Positions 28,038 to 37,333 of a DNA stretch of 64,000 bases are shown here, piece after piece; the first letter of the stretch is position 1, and each line of letters opens with the position of its first letter. This stretch comes from Tolypothrix campylonemoides VB511288 (GTDB lineage Bacteria; Cyanobacteriota; Cyanobacteriia; Cyanobacteriales; Nostocaceae), in NCBI GenBank assembly GCA_000828075.3, contig JXCB02000001.1, forward strand, positions 825,670 through 889,669. The letters are read 5' to 3'. The position numbers and the translations under genes were made by a program. Under the pieces are notes generated by a model. The model worked only from the letters and a program-made list of their open reading frames with translations, was not told where the DNA came from and ran no database searches.

Positions 28038-28053
28038 GCAATTTGTAACAAAT

Positions 28054-28083
28054 GTAGAGACGCTTCAAACAGCGCGTCTCTAC
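28054..28083. repeat. GTAGAGACGC hairpin repeat
   Basis: GTAGAGACGC and GCGTCTCTAC arms around a 10-nt loop, between two glycosyltransferase genes, followed by an AACAACTAACA heptamer-like stretch. Same family as 8011-8038 and 50499-50526. Confidence 0.85.
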
Positions 28084-28120
28084 TACTAACAGCTAACAAA
28101 TAACAACTAACAACTAAAAA

Positions 28121-29080
28121 ATGGCTATAAAAACTGTTGGCATGATTAGCAGCTATCAAAATCTTGATAAAAGATGCGATTGGCTGTGGCAACAAACACC
28201 TCATCAGTTTGGTGTATGGGGCAATATACAAATGCAGGCGCTTGCACCCAAGCCAGATTTTCTGCTAATGTATCAATTTGATTTTCCCGAACCTAAACAG
28301 CAGAAATCTTGGTTAAATTCGTTTCGTAAACAACAGCAAAAATCTCAATTAAACATCGATTCTCTACTACGTGGCGTTAGCAAAGAACAACGAATTTATC
28401 TGCTGCGAGAACCACCATTAGATGAAGTTGTTGAAAGAAACAAACAGAATTATCAGCAAGCACAGAAATATTGTGGCTACGTTTCCGGACCTGATGATTT
28501 TGCTCCCACACCTGATTATATGCCTGCAATTTGGTATCATAGCAACTCATTTCGTGAATTAAATGAAATGCCACCTCCAGAAAAGGTTGCATCTTGCAGT
28601 TGGATTACCTCCGGAATCAGCCGCACAGCTAACCATCGCCAACGATTACAGTTTTTGCAGTCCTTACAAACCAGTGGAATCAAGTTTGATTTGTACGGGC
28701 GCGGCTTACCTGCATGGGCGACAACACCACGAGAGTTGGGCAACAAATGGTATGGCATGGCACCCTATTATTACAATCTGGCGATTGAAAACTATGCCGA
28801 CAATAATTGGTATGTCAGTGAAAAACTTTGGGATGCAATTCTTGCATGGTGTCTGCCAATTTACTACGGTGGACCAGCTGCTGATAAACTATTGCCACCA
28901 GGAAGTTTTCTGCGGTTACCCAGCTTGGATGAAAAAGGCATTGCCTACATACGAGAAGTGACTGCTACCCCTGATGCTTGGTATGCAGCAAAAGAAGCGA
29001 TAAGCGAAGCCAGACAAATTATCCTCCACAAACTAAATCTGCTCAACTGGCTTTCAGAATTTGTTACCGAATTCTCGTAA
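28121..29080 (+). CDS. GT10-like (alpha-1,3-fucosyltransferase-type) glycosyltransferase
   Basis: The 319-aa protein shows the GT10 C-terminal signature: NLAIENYADNNWYVSEKLWD, AILAWCLPIYYGGPAADKLL and PPGSFLRL. These correspond to the family's FENS...YVTEKL...PVYWGAP...PPGSFI motifs. The N-terminal half (ISSYQNLDKRCDWLWQQTP, MYQFDFPEP, LLREPP) is the acceptor side. It is predicted to transfer fucose or a similar sugar. With the GT11-like gene it makes a fucosylated surface glycan plausible. Confidence 0.8.
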   Translation: MAIKTVGMISSYQNLDKRCDWLWQQTPHQFGVWGNIQMQALAPKPDFLLMYQFDFPEPKQQKSWLNSFRKQQQKSQLNIDSLLRGVSKEQRIYLLREPPLDEVVERNKQNYQQAQKYCGYVSGPDDFAPTPDYMPAIWYHSNSFRELNEMPPPEKVASCSWITSGISRTANHRQRLQFLQSLQTSGIKFDLYGRGLPAWATTPRELGNKWYGMAPYYYNLAIENYADNNWYVSEKLWDAILAWCLPIYYGGPAADKLLPPGSFLRLPSLDEKGIAYIREVTATPDAWYAAKEAISEARQIILHKLNLLNWLSEFVTEFS

Positions 29081-29138
29081 GAGATTCTTACTTCCTTCCC
29101 ACTGTAAGATTACCCATCTCTTCTTTACTCTGTGTCAC

Positions 29139-29181
29139 GGACACTTTCTTCAACGGGGGGAACCCCCGCACAGAAGTGTCC
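29139..29181. repeat. GGACACTT nested palindrome
   Basis: GGACACTTTCTTC... GGGGGGAACCCCC... AGAAGTGTCC, the same dispersed element as 18830-18873. It lies between the GT10-like gene and the next glycosyltransferase. Confidence 0.8.
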
Positions 29182-29288
29182 TCCTCTGCGTCCTCTGCGG
29201 TTTGTTAAAGAAAAGTTAGGTATTCTTTGGGTGGGGAAGGAGTAGTTATTTAGCAAATTTTTCTCCTTGTCCCCTAGTCCAGAAAAAC

Positions 29289-30284
29289 ATGGATGGTATT
29301 TGTACCCTCGCTAATGACCGAGTTTACGATCAACTCGTTGCCCTACTCAATAGCATCGAGGCAATTTATGGGCAAAAAATGCCTGTTTGCGTCTATCCCT
29401 ACGACGACAACACAGCCCAAATTGCTGCGGAAATTGCTCGCCGCCCTAATGTACAACTTTACGATCATCAAGATTCAATTCAGCAATGGGATGAGTTTGT
29501 TCGCAATATTTGGGATACTCATCCTACCGCGCAAGAGCATTGGCGGCAAATTGGTAGTGACAAATATTATCGAGTCGGCACCCATAGGCGTTACTGTGCC
29601 TTTGATGCTCCTTTTGACCGCTTTGTATACATGGATGCCGACACTTTATTAATGAGTTCCTTAGAGCCAATTTTTGCTCAACTCAATCAATACGACTGGG
29701 TGGTGTATGACTTCCAGTTCAAAGATTTATCTCATGTTTATAATACCTCATCGACTAAATTAAAAGAATTATTTACACCAGAAAGACTGCAAACAGAAAT
29801 ATTTTGTTCAGGCTTTTATGCCTCCAAAAAAGATATATTTGATACTCACAAGCGTTCATGGCTGCTGGAGAAATTGCGACAAGGAGAAGCAGACATTCTT
29901 TATGATATGGCTCCTGACCAAACAATTCTTAACTACATGGTCATGCGTTCAGGCACCTCTAGCTATAATTTTGCTCACTCTCTTCCTGAAAGTGAAAAAA
30001 CTGGCTGTTGCGTTACTTCTTCTCATTTTCAAGCAAAAGACAATATCTTGTATGACAAAAGCAATCGCTTAACTTATATTCACTATATTGGTTTGTCGTC
30101 TAAGTTATTTAGCCGGGTTTGTGCTGGGGAAAATATTGATTTTCCTTACCGGGAAATTTTCTTGCACTATCGCTATCTGCACGAACCAGACAAGCAACCA
30201 AAGTTCAAGAGTAAGCCGAAAGCTTACAATGCACCTCCGAGTTTAGCTACGCGAATTTTACGAAAGTTAGGATTAGCAGGTTGA
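29289..30284 (+). CDS. GT-A fold glycosyltransferase (Npun_R2821/R2822-like)
   Basis: The 331-aa protein has the pattern ICTLANDRVYDQLVALLNSIE, VCVYPYDDN, the DxD motif FVYMDADTLLMSSLEPIF, FCSGFYASKKDIF, DQTILNYMV and a late HFQAKDNILYD...YIHYIG. It looks like the tandem pair of nucleotide-diphospho-sugar transferases known from Nostoc (from memory the family is called Npun_R2821/Npun_R2822). The next gene is its paralogue, 10 nt downstream. Donor unknown. Confidence 0.75.
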   Translation: MDGICTLANDRVYDQLVALLNSIEAIYGQKMPVCVYPYDDNTAQIAAEIARRPNVQLYDHQDSIQQWDEFVRNIWDTHPTAQEHWRQIGSDKYYRVGTHRRYCAFDAPFDRFVYMDADTLLMSSLEPIFAQLNQYDWVVYDFQFKDLSHVYNTSSTKLKELFTPERLQTEIFCSGFYASKKDIFDTHKRSWLLEKLRQGEADILYDMAPDQTILNYMVMRSGTSSYNFAHSLPESEKTGCCVTSSHFQAKDNILYDKSNRLTYIHYIGLSSKLFSRVCAGENIDFPYREIFLHYRYLHEPDKQPKFKSKPKAYNAPPSLATRILRKLGLAG

Positions 30285-30294
30285 GGATTATTCA

Positions 30295-31227
30295 ATGACT
30301 AGGGGAATTTATATTATTGCTAATGATAAAGTGACTGACCAGGCGATCGCACTACTCAATAGTATCCGATTGCATGATGCAGAAACACCAATTGTCATGA
30401 TTCCTTACGATGACAATTATCACGGTATTGCAGATACACTTAACCAGCATTATGGAGTAAAAATCTACGAAGATTTAGATTTCATCGATAGATTATCAAA
30501 AAAATTACATGATGTTTTTGGAAGTAAATTTTTCGCCCGTCCTAATCAATTTCGCAAGCAAGCTTGTTGGTTTGGACCATTTGATGAGTTTTTGTACATA
30601 GATACAGATATAGTTGTCTTTGAAAAAATCATTGACAATCTTAACTACCTGGCTGAATATGATTTTATTTGTTGTGATTATCAACACGCAGGAGGCATTA
30701 AGAATGTCTTCACACAGAAAGTTTTAGAAGAAAAAGTATTTACTGAAACTGAAGTTAAAGATATTTTCAACGGTGGTTTTTGGGGTTCAAAGAAAAACAT
30801 CATCTCAGAACAGGATTTGTATGAAACCTTTGCCGAGTGCGCCGCCCATCCAGAATACTTTGATTTTTCCCAAAAAACTTCGGATCAACCGATTATTAAT
30901 TATATGCTCCTCAAACGCATTCGGCGTCGCTTCAACATAGTCCGCCGAAAAGGGAAAGCACCAGGAAATTGGGGAGGAAGCCCTCATTTTCAGACTCAGG
31001 GAAATATATTGATTGACCCTTCAGTTAATCAACCCCTACAATACCTTCACTGGGCTGGTATTCGGATTGAACCTGGTTGTCCCTACTGGGAGATTTGGGA
31101 ATATTACCGCAATCTTAATCCTACACTCCCACCTGCAGTTTTCCCACCAAAAGCAAAGAAAAGTCAATGGGAGCAAACATTGGATAATCTAAAGAACCAA
31201 TTAAGGCAAATCAAAGCTAAGTTTTAG
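30295..31227 (+). CDS. GT-A fold glycosyltransferase, tandem paralogue
   Basis: The 310-aa protein mirrors the preceding gene: IYIIANDKVTDQAIALLNSIR, IPYDDNYHGIA, the DxD in FLYIDTDIVVFEKI, NGGFWGSKKNII, DQPIINYMLL and HFQTQGNILIDPSVNQPLQYLHWAG. Similarity is clear in motif order but moderate in identity, so the duplication is old. The spacing of 10 nt suggests one operon. It ends with a basic helical tail (LDNLKNQLRQIKAKF). Confidence 0.75.
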   Translation: MTRGIYIIANDKVTDQAIALLNSIRLHDAETPIVMIPYDDNYHGIADTLNQHYGVKIYEDLDFIDRLSKKLHDVFGSKFFARPNQFRKQACWFGPFDEFLYIDTDIVVFEKIIDNLNYLAEYDFICCDYQHAGGIKNVFTQKVLEEKVFTETEVKDIFNGGFWGSKKNIISEQDLYETFAECAAHPEYFDFSQKTSDQPIINYMLLKRIRRRFNIVRRKGKAPGNWGGSPHFQTQGNILIDPSVNQPLQYLHWAGIRIEPGCPYWEIWEYYRNLNPTLPPAVFPPKAKKSQWEQTLDNLKNQLRQIKAKF

Positions 31228-31675
31228 CTTAATACGCTTGCTGATAAGACCAAAACCGTTATCAAGTTTTGTAGGGGTGTGTTGTGGGGTAGTGCAACAC
31301 ACCATTCCAGATTTTTGGTGCGTTAGGACTAACGTCCATAACGCACCCTACTAAGGCTATAGGATAGGTACTGCCCACCTGATCAAGGTGGCTGAAAAAG
31401 TTGAATAATTATGCTCCATTCCGAGATTAAACAAGAGTGCAAAAGCCAATTCTATGAAAATGAAACCACCGATTAACACTAGTTATTCATCTGTGCCCAT
31501 CTGGAGGACACTGCCTTGCGGTGAGACCAGTGCTGCAGGAGGGCTTCCCGACCTAGGCAACTGGCGAACCCGGAGGGGGGTTCCCCCCGTTGTGGCAAGT
31601 GTCCGTTGTCCATCTGTGGTTCTAAATTCTAAATACGGACTTTTGCAAAAATTTTATTATATATTGCTAAAATAT
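31228..31675. other. Convergent spacer filled with dispersed repeats
   Basis: 31241-31264 (TGATAAGACCAAAACCGTTATCA) is an imperfect palindrome also seen, reversed, near 50531. 31428-31475 (AAACAAGAGTGCAAAAGCCAAT...) is the reverse of the element end at 12885-12921 and 62490-62510. 31501-31620 contains a nested block of GGACACT...GTGTCC with GGGGGGTTCCCCCC inside, and closes with CCATCTGTGGTT. No gene pattern. Confidence 0.65.
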
Positions 31676-32092
31676 CTAAATGGCTTGGTTTTTTAAAGTC
31701 TTAAGCATTCTTTTAAGTGAGCTTTTCCTAACGCACCTGATTGCTTGAGTGACATCTAACCATCGGCGTTTTCTTTGATTTACTTCTGGATAATCTTCCA
31801 AAACATTTTCGACTGGCAACAAAAACATTCTGACTTGGTAAATATTGCCCCGTTTACGATACTTATAAATGCCAATTTCCTGAGTCTCCACCTCACCGAC
31901 AACTCCAGCTTCTTCCCACGCCTCTTTTGCTGCTGATTCAGGTGGACTCATTCCATTGCAAATACCCCCTTTCGGGACAACCCAGTCTTGACGGTTACGA
32001 CTTGTAATCAGCAAAACTTCAATTTTTCCGTTTGTGACTCGATATGGAATTACCCCAGATTGCTTAAGTACTTTATTATCTTTTTGGCTCAT
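31676..32092 (-). CDS. Nudix hydrolase (DIPP-like)
   Basis: The 138-aa protein has QSGVIPYRV, VPKGGICNGMSPPESAAKEAWEEAGVVG and RRWLDVTQAI. The Nudix box keeps the catalytic E-x-x-E-E block (KEAWEEAGV). The first Glu is Met and the Arg is Lys, as in several diphosphoinositol-polyphosphate-phosphohydrolase-like members. It hydrolyses a nucleoside- or inositol-diphosphate-linked substrate, not determinable here. It breaks the glycan cluster on the opposite strand. Confidence 0.85.
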   Translation of the reverse strand: MSQKDNKVLKQSGVIPYRVTNGKIEVLLITSRNRQDWVVPKGGICNGMSPPESAAKEAWEEAGVVGEVETQEIGIYKYRKRGNIYQVRMFLLPVENVLEDYPEVNQRKRRWLDVTQAIRCVRKSSLKRMLKTLKNQAI

Positions 32093-32391
32093 GCAATTCT
32101 GATTCCTTTGATATCAATATTGTTTTTCTTAAAAAAGTACCTTTTTGTGGATGTCCTTGGCTTTCTATCAAAAGAAGAGTTTAATGTTAAGTTATTATGT
32201 CATCAGGAATACAAGCATTAAGGCTTTATACTTACCTGGTGTTACTAACCTGATTCCTCAAAGATAATATATGCTTAAGATAACTGCTAAAACTACCAAC
32301 CTCACTCATGAAATATCTACCTTAAGGTAGTTTTTATTACCAAAAATTTTAGCTACATTTTATACATTACTGATGCTAGCAAGGATAATAA
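32093..32391. other. AT-rich divergent spacer
   Basis: Promoter region shared by the Nudix gene and the downstream glycosyltransferase-like gene. Very AT-rich, with no repeat family member and no further reading frame that I would call a gene. Confidence 0.5.
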
Positions 32392-33177
32392 ATGCAGAAT
32401 CTTATAAGTCAAAAGCAAAAATCTTTTTGCTTCTGCACATTAGCCTTGGGCAAAAAGTATCGCCTGCTTGCTCAACAGTTAGCTAAGGATTTAGAAGAAA
32501 ATTCGCCAGGCACTACCATCGTAATTTACACAGATGAACCAGAAGATTTTAAAAGTTACGGTAATACTTTAGCTTATAAACATCAACAACAAGGCATTCT
32601 TCTTTGTTATCATGATAAACGTTTTGTTCTAGCCAAAGCTTTATCAAATTTTGATGCCGCTATCTATATTGATGCAGATACTAGAATATCATCTAAAGTT
32701 TCGGATAATGTAGACTGGCAACCTGGAATTACGGCAGGTCATTGCGAGAATTTAATTGAACATATCAGCAAATATAGCCCTGAGAGATTAGAAGCTTTCA
32801 AGAAGGTAGCATCAAAGTTAAATTTACCTTTAGAAAATACTCAATATATCGGAGAATCTTTATTTGTTATTGCTCGAGATGAGGGAAGAGAAAGCAAATT
32901 TTTTGAGCAATGGGGAATGATTGCCAGGTATTTGGAATTGAAAGGCATTCACTCTGGTGAAGGCAATGCTATGGGATTAGCTGCTGCGCAGGTAGGATGG
33001 ACTGTTAAACAAGAAGGTTGGCAAGTCATTAAACAAGCTGTTAAGCACATAGGGGCTTCTATGACCTACACGCAGCAAACATATTGGGATAAATGGAAAA
33101 TGAGGCTTGGTTATCACTACCGACTCAATTTAGCTAGGCTAATGGCATTGAAGGATTATGACTTTTTCTATAAATAG
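32392..33177 (+). CDS. Glycosyltransferase-like protein with DAD motif
   Basis: The 261-aa protein has FCFCTLALGKKYRLLAQQLA, VIYTDEPEDF and AIYIDADTRISSKV, the last being a GT-A type DxD metal site. QYIGESLFVIARDEG and GEGNAMGLAAAQVGW follow. It resembles small putative nucleotide-sugar transferases in cyanobacterial glycan clusters. It is the last of the + strand glycan genes, separated from the main run by the Nudix gene. Substrate unknown. Confidence 0.65.
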   Translation: MQNLISQKQKSFCFCTLALGKKYRLLAQQLAKDLEENSPGTTIVIYTDEPEDFKSYGNTLAYKHQQQGILLCYHDKRFVLAKALSNFDAAIYIDADTRISSKVSDNVDWQPGITAGHCENLIEHISKYSPERLEAFKKVASKLNLPLENTQYIGESLFVIARDEGRESKFFEQWGMIARYLELKGIHSGEGNAMGLAAAQVGWTVKQEGWQVIKQAVKHIGASMTYTQQTYWDKWKMRLGYHYRLNLARLMALKDYDFFYK

Positions 33178-33331
33178 ATACAAAATTAATCAGCATCTTT
33201 ATTTATTTATGACTAACTAAGTGATTTAGGATTGCTATAGAGAGTTCATATTTATAAATATAAAAAAGGTAGGCAATATTTACCAAACATTTATTAGTTA
33301 GCAATGCCCACCCAATATGTAAATAGTAATT

Positions 33332-33706
33332 TTACTGTAAAGAATCTAAATCTAGAGATCGTATCCCTTGGCGTTCTAGATAAGTCAGCATACTTCCCAA
33401 CTGTAACCAAATGAGTAAGCAAGTCAGAATAGCGACTGGTACACCAACTGCATAGGCAAGTAAGGGCGGAAAGCCAAATATCTCAAAACCTGAACAGAGA
33501 AACAGACCAATACCAGCAGTTATTCCTAAAAATGGCACAGACAAATTTCTGCTTGCTATACGAGAGCCAGAACTTTCTGCACCATCGTTGTGCCATTTCT
33601 GCACAATGGATTTAAGTGTTCCGGCTAATGCTGCACCCGAGGTTAATGCTGCAAACAATCCAACAACTAACAGAACATAAGGCGGTTGTTCAGGGTAATA
33701 GTACAT
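33332..33706 (-). CDS. Small membrane protein, conserved hypothetical
   Basis: The 124-aa protein has three predicted transmembrane helices (VLLVVGLFAALTSGAALAG, FLGITAGIGLFLCSGFEIFG, LAYAVGVPVAILTCLLIWLQ) and a polar C-terminus (SMLTYLERQGIRSLDLDSLQ). I recognise the type as a conserved cyanobacterial protein without assigned function. It lies 88 nt downstream of the AarF-like gene on the same strand, separated from it by an inverted repeat. Confidence 0.7.
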   Translation of the reverse strand: MYYYPEQPPYVLLVVGLFAALTSGAALAGTLKSIVQKWHNDGAESSGSRIASRNLSVPFLGITAGIGLFLCSGFEIFGFPPLLAYAVGVPVAILTCLLIWLQLGSMLTYLERQGIRSLDLDSLQ

Positions 33707-33733
33707 GAAAACTCCAGATGCGTAATGGTTAAG

Positions 33734-33803
33734 GAATTATGAATTAGAAATTATGAAGATAAAGAAATTTTTTCATAATTCATGCCTGATAATTCATAAT
33801 TCT
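33734..33803. repeat. 13-bp inverted repeat, possible terminator
   Basis: GAATTATGAATTA (33734-33746) and TAATTCATAATTC (33791-33803) are perfect complements; inner AAATTATGAA/TTCATAATT pairs can extend the structure. The right arm contains the last codons and TGA of the AarF-like gene. It may end that transcript, though it is AT-rich and lacks a U-tract. Confidence 0.6.
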
Positions 33804-35491
33804 TTCAAGGCTCTCGGTAAAATAGCAGCGACTCCGTCTCTGGAAAAGTCTGTTAAAACTCCAATCGCTACATTTAACAAGCGAGTTGGTTTTAAGTCAT
33901 CTTTAACCAGATCCCACAAACGTTGGACTTCTTCTGTATGAAGGCGATCGTCTTCAGTCAGAGCAAGCACCAACTGTCGCCGAAGAAATTTGCCTTCATC
34001 AGACAACAAATATTGCAATCCTAATTGAGCTGTGGGTAATACGTCAAAGTTACTATCAGTACGGGCGATCGCAATCAAATTCTCTAACCTATGCCACTGG
34101 AATTTACCATCTTTGAACAGCACATTGAGCAATCGCCGCCGTAGTTCTGGAGATTCGCCTGTTAGCAAGCGTCTTGCCACATAAGGATACGCCACTTCAA
34201 CAAGCTTGAATTTTGGATTCAGGCTAAGAGCAATTCCTTCCTGCGTCACCACAGAACGAATAATCAAAGCAAACTGTGCGGGGATTCGGAAAGGATATTC
34301 ATACATCAGTTCCGAGAAATGATCAGTGATAGTTTTGAGGTTAAAATCCCCCACGTTTTTGCCAATAGCATTATCCAGAACTGTTTCTAATGCTGGTATA
34401 ATCGGGCGAATATCCGTATCTGGAGTGAGAAAACCCAGCTTGACAAAGTCTTGGGCTAATTCGTCGTATTCTTTATTAACTACGTGTACGAGTGCATCTA
34501 CCAAAGTTTCTTTTGTAGTTTCATGCAACTGATCCATCATGCCAAAGTCTATGTAAGCCATACGACCGTCTGGCACAGCAAATAAATTGCCTGGATGGGG
34601 GTCAGCATGAAAGAAACCGTGTTCTAACAACTGCTGCAATCCTGCGGTCACGCCAATTTGGATGATCCTCTCTGGATCTAAACCTGCTTCGCGGATACTG
34701 TTCGTTTGAGTGAGTTTGAAGCCGTTAATCCACTCCAGGGTTAAAACATGGGTGTTGGTGTAACGCCAATATATACTTGGTACTTTCACGTGGAGATCGT
34801 CGCGGAAGTTATTAGCAAATTTTTCCGCGTTGCGCGCTTCGTTGATGTAATCAATCTCCTCAAATAACTTGGTGCCAAACTCGTCCACAATCATTGTTAG
34901 GTCATGACCTAAGTTTAAGGGCAACCAAGGAGCTAACCAACCAGCCGCCCACCGCAAAAGATAAAGGTCAAGTGTGAGAGTTGGGCGTAAGTTGGGGCGT
35001 TGTACCTTCACCGCCACTTCTTCGCCGGTGATCAAACGACCGCGATAAACTTGACCCAAGCTAGCCGCAGCCACGGGAGATGGGGATAACTCGCTAAAAA
35101 TTTCCTCAATTGAACGTTCTAGTTCGCTTTCGATAATTTTGTAGGCGAGTGCATTATCAAAAGGTGGTAACTGGTCTTGCAGCTTCACCAGTTCGTCTAA
35201 GTAATCTTTGCGGATCAAGTCTGGTCGCGTTGACAGCGCTTGACCAACTTTAATGAAGGTGGGACCGAGGCGGATCAACAACTGCCGCAATTGGACAGCT
35301 CGTTTGAACTTATTTTGCTCTTCTTGATTTCGCCATTCATCCCACTTGAGACTAAGAATAAATACTGCAAAAAACCAAATGACCTTGATTGCCCGCGCCC
35401 AAGCAAGCCAAGGACGGTAGCCGTAGTAACGGGCGATCGCCTTGGGGTCGTAGCGTCGATTCTGTTGTTGTGTAAGGGTCTTTTCATTCAC
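33794..35491 (-). CDS. AarF/ABC1/UbiB family atypical kinase
   Basis: The 565-aa protein has all UbiB-family marks: the KxGQ motif FIKVGQALSTRPDL, the Ala-rich loop AAASLGQVYRG, AVKVQRPNL, the EIDYINEARNAEKF segment, LEWINGFKL, the catalytic HADPHPGNLF and YIDFGMM. UbiB-type proteins support quinone biosynthesis and lipid or quinone homeostasis at membranes (plastids and cyanobacteria: plastoquinone, tocopherol). Length is normal. Start ATG at 35491 follows an AT-rich leader. Confidence 0.93.
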   Translation of the reverse strand: MNEKTLTQQQNRRYDPKAIARYYGYRPWLAWARAIKVIWFFAVFILSLKWDEWRNQEEQNKFKRAVQLRQLLIRLGPTFIKVGQALSTRPDLIRKDYLDELVKLQDQLPPFDNALAYKIIESELERSIEEIFSELSPSPVAAASLGQVYRGRLITGEEVAVKVQRPNLRPTLTLDLYLLRWAAGWLAPWLPLNLGHDLTMIVDEFGTKLFEEIDYINEARNAEKFANNFRDDLHVKVPSIYWRYTNTHVLTLEWINGFKLTQTNSIREAGLDPERIIQIGVTAGLQQLLEHGFFHADPHPGNLFAVPDGRMAYIDFGMMDQLHETTKETLVDALVHVVNKEYDELAQDFVKLGFLTPDTDIRPIIPALETVLDNAIGKNVGDFNLKTITDHFSELMYEYPFRIPAQFALIIRSVVTQEGIALSLNPKFKLVEVAYPYVARRLLTGESPELRRRLLNVLFKDGKFQWHRLENLIAIARTDSNFDVLPTAQLGLQYLLSDEGKFLRRQLVLALTEDDRLHTEEVQRLWDLVKDDLKPTRLLNVAIGVLTDFSRDGVAAILPRALKEL

Positions 35492-36238
35492 TCCCTTATC
35501 TTCCTCTTATATTGAAAAAGGTTTTGCTTTTTTTGAGCCGAACAAGGGCATCCTTCAAACTAAACAATTGCTTTGTAGGCATTTTCTGTGTTGTCCCTTG
35601 TCCGAACAGCCTAATCTTTACTTAACGTTACTTTTTATCTTTTATTTTATATTAGTACATAAAAGTATAAATACTTATCTTACCTTGTAGATAGAAAAAA
35701 ATGTTTATTTCAGTAAGATAATCATATAAATGTGCGCTTTTTATCTTAAATTCTGGCTATTAAAAGCTATAGAAAACCTAACTTGAATTCTATTGACAGA
35801 AATAACCCTTTCTGTTAGAACAATATTAACGTTAAAAGGTAGTATACTTTTACACTCAGATAATCTTGACCTGGAGTGAGGTTGCTTCAAGGGTACGTAA
35901 CAACAGAAAAAATAAAGCAAAAGTACCCAATCACTAAAATCTTGGCATCTCTATTCATCTTTTAAACAGGCAATGTGTCCGTTGCAAATAGAGAAAAGAA
36001 GTACACATCCATGAAACTTGTGGAGGTGGGATGCTCCCGTGTGGTTGCACTCTTTGTTGTAAACCACCTCAAACTAAAAGTTTTCTTTTTTGTGTAAATT
36101 TTTCTTTATAGGAATATAATTTTTGAAAAATTTGCATTACGTTGTGTACGATGTTACGAACTCATTGACAGACATATTATGATGAGCCATGCCAAGAGCT
36201 AGCACTATTGCATTAAATCATTGAGGAATGGCTTTTTC
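35492..36238. other. Long divergent intergenic region
   Basis: AT-rich region between the AarF-like gene and the first lipoprotein gene. The last 110 bases (from TTTGCATTACGTTGTGTACGAT on) are repeated with few changes before the second lipoprotein gene at about 37721-37829, which marks them as part of the duplicated unit and probably the promoter/leader. Nothing coding seen. Confidence 0.6.
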
Positions 36239-37333
36239 ATGAGCATTATTCAACCTTTAACAAGCCGTAAGCGGCTGCTTTACATAGTTGCATTTCTCAC
36301 TAGTGTCATTGCCGCTCTAGTTATTGGCTGTTTTGCAACCCCTAGTCTCAGCCAAACCGCGACACGCGACAAATTTCTTTGGCCATTTGCATCCACATCA
36401 CCTTGGAATATGCCAATTGGCTCAAACGCACGTTACATTCCCGCAAACATGAGAAAAGCAGGCTATGCTGCGGCAGATAGAGAATATTTCTTCAAACTTA
36501 AGAATGGAGATCCGTTGCGTCCAGTTTATGCTCCTGGTGCTTGGGGTGAAGGACGCTGTACAGGTAAGAAATCTATGGATATTAAGCTACCAGTTCCAGA
36601 CGATCTCATCGTTCCAGACGCTACGAGCAAACCATATAGCACGCCTAACAACGCATCAGCCTTTCTGATGCCTAATGGAAGAACCCTAGTGCAGCTTGAA
36701 CCTCTGGCACGCTGTCAAAAGGGAGGTCCTATCTACGGTTGGCGTTTTCCAGATGTTGATATTTACGGCGATGGGATAGGCGGAGCACATTTTGGTTCTG
36801 GTCTTTCTTCGATTGGTGGTTCTATTCGCCAAGGTGAACTCATCAGCAACCAACCAATTCGTCACGCCTTAAAAGTTGTGATTTGGGGGGAAAAATACCT
36901 CTACTACTCTGCGTCTAATCCTGGGTATCGCTGGCCCGCAGACCGCGCAGATGCCAATGCCGCCAAGCAATACCACGGTAAAAACCCATCTTTAGTACAA
37001 GGGACGCTATTGGCAATTCCCCCGAATGTAACCGAAGAAAGCCTCAAGTTGCAAACACCTGCTGGGAAAAAATTGTTTCGTGCCTTGCAAGATTATGGTG
37101 CTTACGTTGTTGATGACGCAGGCTGGGATGCTCATTACTTTGCAGTCGAACAAGGAGTCACAGAAGAATTTCGCAAATCTTTCGGCTACGATTTTGAAGG
37201 TTCAAGTGGTCAGTTTTATGAAGATTTTATGAAGCTATTCCAAGCATTTTCCATTGTTGAGAACAATGGACCAAAGAGCATTGGTGGTGGTGGAACTCTC
37301 CGTGTCGCTCTTGCTCCGCCTATTGGCAACTAA
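36239..37333 (+). CDS. Predicted exported lipoprotein, copy 1 of a tandem pair
   Basis: The 364-aa protein has a signal sequence with basic n-region (SRKRLLYIV), hydrophobic core and a possible lipobox ending at Cys31 (ALVIGC), then a large soluble domain starting FLWPFASTSPWNMPIGS. Motifs such as FGSGLSSIGGSIRQGEL, HALKVVIWGEKY, GYRWPADRADANA and DYGAYVVDDAGWDAHYF recall a bacterial family of unknown role that I cannot name; the Asp/His-rich pieces could bind metal or carbohydrate. ATG 36239 is chosen, with GAGG upstream. About 1.6 kb downstream lies a close duplicate. Confidence 0.75.
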   Translation: MSIIQPLTSRKRLLYIVAFLTSVIAALVIGCFATPSLSQTATRDKFLWPFASTSPWNMPIGSNARYIPANMRKAGYAAADREYFFKLKNGDPLRPVYAPGAWGEGRCTGKKSMDIKLPVPDDLIVPDATSKPYSTPNNASAFLMPNGRTLVQLEPLARCQKGGPIYGWRFPDVDIYGDGIGGAHFGSGLSSIGGSIRQGELISNQPIRHALKVVIWGEKYLYYSASNPGYRWPADRADANAAKQYHGKNPSLVQGTLLAIPPNVTEESLKLQTPAGKKLFRALQDYGAYVVDDAGWDAHYFAVEQGVTEEFRKSFGYDFEGSSGQFYEDFMKLFQAFSIVENNGPKSIGGGGTLRVALAPPIGN

